Below are positions 30,044 to 38,534 of a stretch of 64,000 nt of DNA, in pieces (within the stretch, counting starts at the first letter, position 1; each line of letters starts with the position of its first letter). A program made the position numbers and the translations under genes. The notes beneath the pieces were generated by a model. That model did no database searches. It was not told where the DNA came from and saw only the letters and a list, made by a program, of their open reading frames with translations. Source of the stretch: Anaerolineaceae bacterium (GTDB lineage Bacteria; Chloroflexota; Anaerolineae; Anaerolineales; Anaerolineaceae); NCBI GenBank assembly GCA_030653365.1, contig JAURZL010000001.1:1-64000 (forward strand), given 5' to 3'.

Positions 30044-32602
30044 TTGAAAAGAAAAATTAATAAATCTCTGGGATTCTCATATATAATAAATTTAATGGGT
30101 GAGGATTTTAGTATTCCTTTGGGTGAGACTTATCAATCAATCCAGCCTTTCTTTGATTTGACCTCTGATAAAGTTGTCATATTGGGCGAGGATGGTACGA
30201 TAGAATTTGGCAATCATGCAATATCGCAGTTTCTAGGATTGGATCAAGCAAACTTGTCTGATTTGGATTTCAAGAAGTGGTTTCCTGATTGGCCTGAAGT
30301 GCAAAATGATTTACTCAAAACGAATGGTAAGTCTCGTATTGTTCACCTGAAAAATCCTGAAATAAATCAACATCAAAGTTTTCGTTTGAGTTTTTCCCTG
30401 CATAAAGATGATCAATGGCTGTTGACATTTTCTGATCCGTGGTCTCCACTGAGGAACACAAAAAATATCCCTGAGCTCATCCTTAACCATGTTGAGGATC
30501 CAATAATATATATTGACCAGGATTATCGCATAAGAGCATTTAATAATGCTGCCAATTTGTTTTTTATTCAAATTGCGCAAGAGCCAATTGTTTCAGGGAC
30601 TTCATTGCTTGAATATATCCAGAATCAGGAAGATTGGGAAATCTTTGAATTCCACATCAAAATCGGGTTTTCAGGAAAAAAGACATTCTTTAATTTGAAT
30701 GATACGGAAGTAAATAAAAATAAATTTTCAAGGGAGTATCAGGTAATTCCGGTTCGAGATCTTCAGGAAGATATTTTAGGTGTTCTGATTCTTGGCAAAA
30801 ATCTTACCAAAGAGAATCCTCTCAATTCGTTGCAAAAAAAACATGAAGATTTCTTCACAAAAATATTTCAATCCATTTATGATCCTGCTTTATTATGGAA
30901 AAAGACTGTTGATGGGGAAATTATTCTTGAACATTATAATGTAGCAGCAGAAATCATGTCTAACAGCCTGATCAAAGAAAAAGTTGGCATGGATGTACAC
31001 GATTTTTTCAAAGATCACCCTGAAATCGTTCAGCGTTTTATTGATTGTTTTGAAACAGGGATTAATAAACGGATAGAGACTCATTATCGATTGACGACAA
31101 CCAGTGAAGAGAAATGGCTTTTGGCAGATTATATAAAAATATCAGATGAATATCTTCTAAATATTACCATTGATATTAATGATCAGAAATTAACCGAATT
31201 GGCTTTAAATGAAAAACAACGCCAACTGTCAATATTGTTTGAAAATTTACCAGGCATGGCGTATCGATGTAAAAATGATCCTGAATGGACAATGGAGTTT
31301 ATCAGCGCAGGTGTTGAAGAATTAACTGGATATTCCCATGATGATTTAATTAACAACCGAAGAATATCGTATGCAAATCTCATTCATCCAGAGGACCGTG
31401 AAAAAGTATATGGTGTGATTAAAAATTCTCTGAATCAAAAAAAGAATTTTGAAATTACCTACCGGATAATTACCAATGAGAATCAAGAAAAATGGGTTTG
31501 GGAAAAGGGGCAAGGAATCTTTGATGAAAAAGGAGAATTGATTATCATCGAGGGATTTATTTCAGATGTAACAGAGCATATTCATACAGAACGAGCTGCT
31601 GAAAAAGCAAAGAGACAGGCGCAAGCTCTTAAACAGGCGCTGGAAGAATTATCTTCTCAACTGGAATTATCTCAGGTATTACGCAGAATTCTTGTTTCCC
31701 TAAAAACAGTATTGGATTTTGATAGTGCGACTTTATTCTTAAAAGAAAAAGATCGGTTTAAGGTTGTGGCTGCGCGTGGATTCGAAAATACTTCCCGATT
31801 AATTAACAAGACTTTTCCTGCAACGGATTTGCTTTTAAGAGAAATTCAAACATTGAAGTCACCGATTATTTTGGATGATGCACGTAATGATCCTCGTTTT
31901 GAAAAATGGGAAGGTGCTGAAAATGTCAGAGGTTGGATGGGGGTTCCACTTTATCGCCATGATGAATTCATAGGTTTGATGACAATAGATAATCACAAAG
32001 CAGCAGCATATACACAGGAGGATGCGAGTCTTGCATTGAGTTTTGCGAATAGTGCAGCAATCGCGATTGAGAATGCCAGGTTGTTTGAGCAGACCCAACA
32101 AATGGCGTTGACCGATACATTAACCGGGATATATAACCGTAGATATTTTTATGAACTTGCATTGAAAGAATTTTCACGCAGCAAACGATATCAGGATCCA
32201 TTATCGATCATAATGATTGATATTGATCATTTCAAAAATGTGAACGACCGCTATGGACATCTGGCGGGAGATCAGGTATTGATGCAATTCGTTCAGAGAA
32301 TCCAAAATGAGTTGCGTGCTCCGGATGTTTTAGCTCGTTTTGGTGGAGAAGAATTTATTATTTTATTACCAGAGACAAACCTGGGCGATGCAGTACAGGT
32401 AGCTGAGAGATTGCGGGAAGTTACTTCTCAATACCCATTCCTGTTGGTTACAGCCCAAACTTTTATCACGATCAGTCTTGGTGTTTCCTGTTTCAAATTT
32501 ACGACGATATCATTGGATCAGTTAATTGATGAAAGTGATAAAGCTATGTATGAAGCCAAACAATTTGGGCGAAATCGGGTAAGAAGCTGGCAACAAAAAT
32601 AA
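30044..32602 (+). CDS. PAS/PAC-GAF-GGDEF sensor diguanylate cyclase
   Basis: PAS segments, GAF (GWMGVPLYRHDEFIGLMTID), GGDEF domain with ARFGGEEFIILLPET. Confidence 0.92.
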   Translation: MKRKINKSLGFSYIINLMGEDFSIPLGETYQSIQPFFDLTSDKVVILGEDGTIEFGNHAISQFLGLDQANLSDLDFKKWFPDWPEVQNDLLKTNGKSRIVHLKNPEINQHQSFRLSFSLHKDDQWLLTFSDPWSPLRNTKNIPELILNHVEDPIIYIDQDYRIRAFNNAANLFFIQIAQEPIVSGTSLLEYIQNQEDWEIFEFHIKIGFSGKKTFFNLNDTEVNKNKFSREYQVIPVRDLQEDILGVLILGKNLTKENPLNSLQKKHEDFFTKIFQSIYDPALLWKKTVDGEIILEHYNVAAEIMSNSLIKEKVGMDVHDFFKDHPEIVQRFIDCFETGINKRIETHYRLTTTSEEKWLLADYIKISDEYLLNITIDINDQKLTELALNEKQRQLSILFENLPGMAYRCKNDPEWTMEFISAGVEELTGYSHDDLINNRRISYANLIHPEDREKVYGVIKNSLNQKKNFEITYRIITNENQEKWVWEKGQGIFDEKGELIIIEGFISDVTEHIHTERAAEKAKRQAQALKQALEELSSQLELSQVLRRILVSLKTVLDFDSATLFLKEKDRFKVVAARGFENTSRLINKTFPATDLLLREIQTLKSPIILDDARNDPRFEKWEGAENVRGWMGVPLYRHDEFIGLMTIDNHKAAAYTQEDASLALSFANSAAIAIENARLFEQTQQMALTDTLTGIYNRRYFYELALKEFSRSKRYQDPLSIIMIDIDHFKNVNDRYGHLAGDQVLMQFVQRIQNELRAPDVLARFGGEEFIILLPETNLGDAVQVAERLREVTSQYPFLLVTAQTFITISLGVSCFKFTTISLDQLIDESDKAMYEAKQFGRNRVRSWQQK

Positions 32603-32627
32603 TAACTGTTTCAGAGTAAAATTTATT

Positions 32628-34076
32628 ATGGAAAAAATTGCAGCTTTCTTTAAGAATTTTAAATCTCCCATACGAAAAATTCCCTTTGAACAACGTCGAG
32701 TGATTATCGCAGAAATTACAGAATCATCATCTCCAGGTTTTGATTATTTTCTGATGGTGATCTTATCCTCCAGTATTGCTACATTGGGATTGATAACCAA
32801 TTCTCCAGCAGTCATTATTGGTGCTATGTTAGTAGCCCCCCTGATGTCACCGATAATCGGGATTGGTCTGGCATCTATCATTGGTCGGAGAACTTTGTTA
32901 AAATCAGCGGTTTCTGCATTATTGCGCGGAGCTTTACTGGCAATTGGTTTATCAGCCTTATTTACATTTGTGAACACCTATCTACCTTTTGTGTCTTTTC
33001 ATGAACTGCCTGAGGAAATTTTGGTCAGGACTCATCCCAGCCCGATCGACTTAATGATCGCTTTGGCGGGTGGTCTGGCTGCTGCATATTCGCTAACGGA
33101 AGTACGACTCTCTGCTGCCCTCCCTGGGGTGGCAATCGCAACAGCCTTAATGCCACCGCTTTGCACAGTTGGCATCGGAATTGCGTTGCAAAGATGGGAT
33201 GTTGCGGGAGGAGCGGCACTTTTATTTATTACCAATGCGGTCACGATCGCGTTTGCTGCAGCGTTGATCTTTTTCCTGAGAGGATTTAACCCGTTCCCAG
33301 TGGAAAATAACCGCAAGTTGCCACCCAGTTTGACGTTTTCTGCATTTTTGATCGTTCTCTTGATGTTCCCACTCACATTTTTCAGTATTCAGTTTGTACA
33401 GCAAGCATCAGAATATCGTACAATCAGTCAAATTCTGAATGAAGAAGTTAACAAGATTAATAATGCTGAATTGGTGAATTTTTCGACTAATCAGGATGCA
33501 GAAACAACAAACATTGAAATGACAATCCGTACCAACATCCCTCTACGGTATGAACAGGTGATTGCCTTACAAGAATCAATCGTTGAAGCACTCAACCGGT
33601 CTGTTTCCTTGCGAGTAAATCAGGTTTTTGCGGAGCGGCTGGACCCATTAATCCCGCCAACAGCTACTTCATCTCCCACACCAACGTCAACCTCCACCCC
33701 AGGACCCTCCCCCACAACAACATTCACGGCAACTGCTACAGCCACATTTACCGCAACATCATCACCAACTTTTCTGCCGACATCAACTGTAACTCCCACT
33801 TTCACGCCTGCTCAAGCTCGAGTTTTTGCCTCCAGTGTTCCTTTGATGCGCCTCTATCAATCACCTGGAGGTCCTGTCATCGGCACTTTAAGGTCTAATC
33901 AACTGCTGACCGTTTTACCAGATGAAGTTGTATTTGAAAATATCTTGTGGGTGAAGGTAATTGACGAGGAAGGTCGCGAAGGCTGGGTGCCTAAAATTTA
34001 TGTCTTTGAATTGACATCCACACCTGTTCCATATTCCACATTAACACCTGTTATTACTTTATCTCCGACCCCATAA
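32628..34076 (+). CDS. DUF389 membrane protein with Thr/Ser/Pro-rich linker and C-terminal SH3b-like domain
   Basis: DUF389: SSSIATLGLITNSPAVIIGAMLVAPLMSPIIGIGLA; linker PTATSSPTPTSTSTPGPSPTTTFTATATATFTATSSPT; SH3-like VPLMRLYQSPGGPVIGTLRSNQLLTVL...WVKVIDEEGREGWVPKIYV. Confidence 0.85.
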   Translation: MEKIAAFFKNFKSPIRKIPFEQRRVIIAEITESSSPGFDYFLMVILSSSIATLGLITNSPAVIIGAMLVAPLMSPIIGIGLASIIGRRTLLKSAVSALLRGALLAIGLSALFTFVNTYLPFVSFHELPEEILVRTHPSPIDLMIALAGGLAAAYSLTEVRLSAALPGVAIATALMPPLCTVGIGIALQRWDVAGGAALLFITNAVTIAFAAALIFFLRGFNPFPVENNRKLPPSLTFSAFLIVLLMFPLTFFSIQFVQQASEYRTISQILNEEVNKINNAELVNFSTNQDAETTNIEMTIRTNIPLRYEQVIALQESIVEALNRSVSLRVNQVFAERLDPLIPPTATSSPTPTSTSTPGPSPTTTFTATATATFTATSSPTFLPTSTVTPTFTPAQARVFASSVPLMRLYQSPGGPVIGTLRSNQLLTVLPDEVVFENILWVKVIDEEGREGWVPKIYVFELTSTPVPYSTLTPVITLSPTP

Positions 34077-34247
34077 GGATTTCTTAATTCATAAGCGATT
34101 ATTGGGGCTTATCATGATAAATTTTTACTTTTCGTGGCGAATCATATGATCGAATGATGACTGAAACCAAACCATCGATGATGATTTGGTTAAGCAGTTT
34201 GTTTTTGTTATACTCGTTGAACGATTAACTTTTGAGGGAAGAACAAT

Positions 34248-35075
34248 ATGAAAAAAACCATCTTAATTACTGGTTCAACAGATGGTATTGGAAAACAAAT
34301 AGCGAAAAATCTTGCGGCTGGAGGACATTTTATCATTGTGCATGGCCGCACAGTAGAAAAATGTGAAAGAACAATTCAAGAAATAAAAACCAGCCTGCCT
34401 GATGCAAAATTAGATTGTGTCAGCGCTGATTTTACATCTCTTGCCAATGTGAAAAGAATGTCGGAAATAGTACTTGAAAAATATGACCATCTTGATGTTT
34501 TGATTAATAATGCCGGCATTTATCAATCACAGATAGAAATCACTCCGGATGGTTTTGAAACGAATCTGGCAATCAACTATCTGGCGGTTTATGTATTATC
34601 CAAAGGACTCCAGAACTTACTGGTAAAGAGCAATCCATCCAGAATAATTAATGTTTCATCGATCGCACATAAACGTGGAAGAATCGACATCGAACATCTT
34701 ATAAAATTTCAGAATCATAATTTTGATGGTTACAAAGCATATGCAGATTCAAAATTGATGTTGATCTATTTTACGTATTATCTGGCTGATGAACTAAATG
34801 GAAGTGGTGTAACGGTGAATGCTCTCCATCCGGGTGTCATTACAACAAAAATGTTAATGAACGGTTTCAATATGACAGGTGAAGATGTTATAGTTGGCGC
34901 GGAGACACCAGTTTTTTTGGCAACATCTCCTGAGGTTGAAGAAATAACCGGGAAGTATTTTGATAAAAAAGTCCCATTACCATCTTCGCGCCTTTCTTAT
35001 GATCTTTTGGTCAAAGAACAGGTCATACAATGGACGAAAAAAGTTTTAAAAAAGGGTGGATGGGTTCAGGAATAA
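34248..35075 (+). CDS. Short-chain dehydrogenase/reductase (retinol dehydrogenase-like)
   Basis: TGSTDGIGKQIAKNLA, NNAGIY, YADSK (YxxxK). Confidence 0.92.
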   Translation: MKKTILITGSTDGIGKQIAKNLAAGGHFIIVHGRTVEKCERTIQEIKTSLPDAKLDCVSADFTSLANVKRMSEIVLEKYDHLDVLINNAGIYQSQIEITPDGFETNLAINYLAVYVLSKGLQNLLVKSNPSRIINVSSIAHKRGRIDIEHLIKFQNHNFDGYKAYADSKLMLIYFTYYLADELNGSGVTVNALHPGVITTKMLMNGFNMTGEDVIVGAETPVFLATSPEVEEITGKYFDKKVPLPSSRLSYDLLVKEQVIQWTKKVLKKGGWVQE

Positions 35076-35238
35076 ACACAAAATATTATTTGGTCTTTTA
35101 ATAATTCCCTCATAAACAAAATTCTAATTTATATTTTTCAGATAAAATTTTGGTAGTGTTGTAATCCATATGTAACGATAACCAATTGTTTATCAAAAAT
35201 TATTGATTAATCCTGCTGTGTTTGTTGAGCATTTCTGA

Positions 35239-35484
35239 TCCTTATCAAAACTTAGGAGGTTGGGATATGGATTGATTCCAATTGAATTACCAGAGGAAAA
35301 AGAGCAAACCGAGGAGATTGATGTAACCTGGACAGCTGGCGCAGAAGAAAGACTCAAACGTATCCCGGGATTTGCTCGTGGAATGGCTCGCCGATTAAAT
35401 GAATCACGCACCTGAGAACAAGGACGGTTCGTAATTGACGAAGATTTTGTTGGTTTGATTGCTACACGAATGGTAAGGGGTTAG
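35239..35484 (+). pseudogene. Decayed PCP_red-domain (protochlorophyllide reductase C-terminal-like) small protein
   Basis: Frame reads ...IDVTWTAGAEERLKRIPGFARGMARRLNESRT*EQGRFVIDEDFVGLIATRMVRG*, with an in-frame TGA at 35413-35415 and another TGA upstream (35236-35238). Confidence 0.55.
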
Positions 35485-35499
35485 TTCCAGGAATCGGGG

Positions 35500-36081
35500 T
35501 TAATTGAGGTCGCCGTATAATTCTTGATACCGTTTCAGGTTGACGGAAGCAATATAAGGCAGGTTACGGCCTTTTTCATCCAGATCCAATCCATATCCAA
35601 CCACGAAATAATCCGGGATAGAAAACCCGAGATAATCGATTGTGATGTCTATTTTATGACGCTCAACTTTGTCTAATAAGGCACAGGTTTTCAAGCTATT
35701 TGGTTTGCGGTCCTGCAATAGTTTCCAAACAGTGTGAATGGTATAACCCGTGTCAACAATATCATCAACCAAAATAACATCCCAGCCATTAATATTGGAT
35801 TTATGGTCTGAATCAATTCGAACAAAACCACTGGATGATGTTCCGGAATAGGAAGAGACGGACATAAAATCAATCGTGAGTGGCCGTTGAATTTGTCGCA
35901 TCAGATCGGTGATAAACATCACACTGCCACGCAACAGTCCTAATAACAATATTTTTTCCGAGTCTTTATATTCTTCCGAGATTTGTTCACCAAGGGTTCG
36001 AACGCGTTCGCGAATTTCTTCTTCAGTAATTATGATATGATCGATAAATGGATAAGGATATTTAGGGGCTGGTATCAACAT
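35500..36081 (-). CDS. hpt: Hypoxanthine phosphoribosyltransferase
   Basis: LLGLLRGSVMFITDLMRQI, DVILVDDIVDTGYTIHTVWKLL (PRPP motif), GYGLDLDEKGRNLPYI. Confidence 0.95.
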   Translation of the reverse strand: MLIPAPKYPYPFIDHIIITEEEIRERVRTLGEQISEEYKDSEKILLLGLLRGSVMFITDLMRQIQRPLTIDFMSVSSYSGTSSSGFVRIDSDHKSNINGWDVILVDDIVDTGYTIHTVWKLLQDRKPNSLKTCALLDKVERHKIDITIDYLGFSIPDYFVVGYGLDLDEKGRNLPYIASVNLKRYQELYGDLN

Positions 36082-36276
36082 TCACTTCCTTATTCTTGGA
36101 TTGGGTCGTGTCTTCGATATAATGTGAAAAACAAATTATATATCAAAACAAGAGCTGTGATGTCGTATTTTCCTGGTTAAATGTGTTCAAATAGAATTTT
36201 GTTTTTGTGATGATCTATTACAATTAGGAAGGAAAATTCATAACAACATAAATATCCAGAAAGAATTGAGCAATTC

Positions 36277-37347
36277 ATGAAGAAAGATTTTTTCCTCTCA
36301 TTATTTGACCTACTCGAACTGAATCAGCCCATCCTTTTGGCAACCATAATTTCTCAGCATGGATCATCACCACGAGGAACTGGGGCAAGAATGGCATTGA
36401 CGGCTAATCGGCAACAAATTGGAACGATAGGTGGAGGACGATTGGAGGCGATTCTACAGGATCGCTTTAACGAATTCATAACTTCAAAATCATCAACCAT
36501 CCTGGAATTTACACTGAGTGAGTCCGAAGCTGCCAACCTGGATATGATTTGTGGTGGGTCCATTTCTTTGCTGGTTGACCCACTTATGCCAGACCACACA
36601 GAAATTGAGTCGCTTTATAAGATGATTGGTTCGCAACAACAGGGCTGGATATTTACATTATTGCCGGAAAAAGACACTCGTCAACTCCCACAAAAATGTT
36701 TTGTAACGCCTGATGGAAATATTTTTGGCGCATGGTTACCCAGGATAGAATTGGTAAACCGAATTCCGGGGTGGATCAAAAGTGAAACATTTGAGATCGG
36801 ATTGGATCAGGTCGATCTCAAAAACCCTCAAATACTTACCTGTGATCAGGCGCGTGTATTTTTTGAGCCAATTGGTCATCATAGCACTGTTTATATCATA
36901 GGTGCCGGACACATAGCCCAAATGCTTGCACCATTGACCAGCCTGGTTGGATTCCGAACCTGTGTGTTGGATGACCGACCAGATTATATCTCTATTGAAC
37001 GTTTCCCAGCCATTGATGATTTATACCTTCTGGAAAACTTTGAACATGTTTTTCGGGACTTGAAGATTGATTCTCAAGCATATGTGGTGATTATTACCCG
37101 GGGACATCAATTCGATAAATCCGTTCTGAAACAGGCATTACAGACCAATGCTGGGTATATTGGTATGATTGGCAGCCGTAGAAAGATCAAATTGACATTC
37201 GAAGCGCTATTGAAAGAAGAAATATCTGAAAAACAATTAAAAACGGTTCATTCTCCGATTGGGCTAAATATTGGTGCAGAAACACCGGAAGAAATTGCCA
37301 TCAGTATTGTGGCAGAGTTAATTCAAATCCGCGCAAATAACGGATAG
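36277..37347 (+). CDS. XdhC/CoxI family protein
   Basis: GSSPRGTGARMAL, GTIGGGRLEA, DMICGGSISLLVDPL, VYIIGAGHIAQMLAPL, GYIGMIGSRRKI. Confidence 0.9.
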   Translation: MKKDFFLSLFDLLELNQPILLATIISQHGSSPRGTGARMALTANRQQIGTIGGGRLEAILQDRFNEFITSKSSTILEFTLSESEAANLDMICGGSISLLVDPLMPDHTEIESLYKMIGSQQQGWIFTLLPEKDTRQLPQKCFVTPDGNIFGAWLPRIELVNRIPGWIKSETFEIGLDQVDLKNPQILTCDQARVFFEPIGHHSTVYIIGAGHIAQMLAPLTSLVGFRTCVLDDRPDYISIERFPAIDDLYLLENFEHVFRDLKIDSQAYVVIITRGHQFDKSVLKQALQTNAGYIGMIGSRRKIKLTFEALLKEEISEKQLKTVHSPIGLNIGAETPEEIAISIVAELIQIRANNG

Positions 37348-37382
37348 TAGCTTCATGATCGCTGAATAACTTTAGGTTCTGA

Positions 37383-38066
37383 TCAAGTTTCTTTGTTTGA
37401 CGGTAGAAGCATGCCATAAGCACGATTGATCACTGGATGGTCAACAATTCCTTCCCACATGATGCTTGGTTTCTCCTCAATTAATTGAAACCCTAATTTT
37501 TCATAGAGTTGACAGGCTGCAATATTTTCGCTGGATGTTCCCAAATGTACCCCTGGTACTCTCAAGTAGGTTAACTGGTCTAGATACACCTTCATCAAGC
37601 GAACGCCAATTCCGAATCCACGCCATTTTTCATCAACATTGATATGTAAATGAGCAGGGTAGATTTCCAAATCCACAGCAGGAAATAAATGTTGTCTATT
37701 GGATCGCCACATTCTTTTCAGATACTGTCTGGCTTTTGGTCCGACTCTATAATATCCTCGTATTAATCGGAATAGAACTGTAGGGTTGATTTTTTTATTG
37801 ACAATCTGGTCTTTTTTCAAAGTGTCCACACAACCTGCTAGAAATCCTACCACCTCGTCATTGGCAGTTGCAACCCAGCTGTGCTCTGGTTCGAAATCTG
37901 TATAGTAAGCGTAAAATGCATCCAAAAAAATTCGTCGATCTTCCATGTAAATCTCTATTGGTTGACCAAAAAAGGCAGTATCAGCTGCAATCTTAAATAA
38001 TCCTTCTCGATCGCCTTGATGGTATGGACGGATGGATAAAACATTGGTCTGACCAATCCATCTCAC
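37383..38066 (-). CDS. GNAT family N-acetyltransferase
   Basis: HLHINVDEKWRGFGIGVRLMKVYLDQL...ACQLYEKLGFQLIEE. Confidence 0.85.
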   Translation of the reverse strand: MRWIGQTNVLSIRPYHQGDREGLFKIAADTAFFGQPIEIYMEDRRIFLDAFYAYYTDFEPEHSWVATANDEVVGFLAGCVDTLKKDQIVNKKINPTVLFRLIRGYYRVGPKARQYLKRMWRSNRQHLFPAVDLEIYPAHLHINVDEKWRGFGIGVRLMKVYLDQLTYLRVPGVHLGTSSENIAACQLYEKLGFQLIEEKPSIMWEGIVDHPVINRAYGMLLPSNKET

Positions 38067-38509
38067 TGCCCACCTCCTGGAATACTCAGAAAACGGAGGT
38101 ACATCACAATACTACCTGCCACGGCTACATTGTAGGAAGCATTGCGAAGAGCTTCGATATGTATGATGTAGTCGCATTTTTTTTGAACATAATCCGGCAA
38201 TCCATTTGCTTCAGACCCCAGGATATAAAGTCCCTGGGCAGGATGTTGAAAGGTGGCAAGTGGTTCTCCCCCGATCTCAATCCCAATCAACTTTGTACCA
38301 ATCGGTCGATGGTGCAGGAAATTCTCCCAATTCAAATAATTTCGAAAGGGGATTTCCAATCGTGTTTTGGCAGTATCACTGGCTTGCGATTTTCGCCATT
38401 TACCAATCACAAAAATCCCTGCAGCCCCTAACTGAAAAGCGGATCGCCAGAGCGTACCAATATTCTCGTTGTGTATGGGTGCAAAAATTCCGATTTCAAA
38501 GAAAGGCAA
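38063..38509 (-). CDS. SpoU/TrmH family RNA 2'-O-methyltransferase
   Basis: IHNENIGTLWRSAFQLGAAGIFVIG, LYILGSEANGLPDYVQKKCDYIIHIEALRNASYNVAVAGSIVMY. Confidence 0.85.
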   Translation of the reverse strand: MPFFEIGIFAPIHNENIGTLWRSAFQLGAAGIFVIGKWRKSQASDTAKTRLEIPFRNYLNWENFLHHRPIGTKLIGIEIGGEPLATFQHPAQGLYILGSEANGLPDYVQKKCDYIIHIEALRNASYNVAVAGSIVMYLRFLSIPGGGQ

Positions 38510-38534
38510 GTTTCACCTGATTTTTCTGATTGTA

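Noticed and set aside
33661-33800. Repetitive ACC/ACA/TCA-rich tract in the DUF389 gene looked like a DNA tandem repeat.
   Set aside because: It is explained by the Thr/Ser/Pro-rich linker in the coding frame; units are irregular.
34165-34191. AACCAAA/TTTGGTT inverted repeat between the DUF389 gene and the SDR gene.
   Set aside because: Only a 7-bp stem with a 13-nt loop; too weak to call terminator or operator without expression data.
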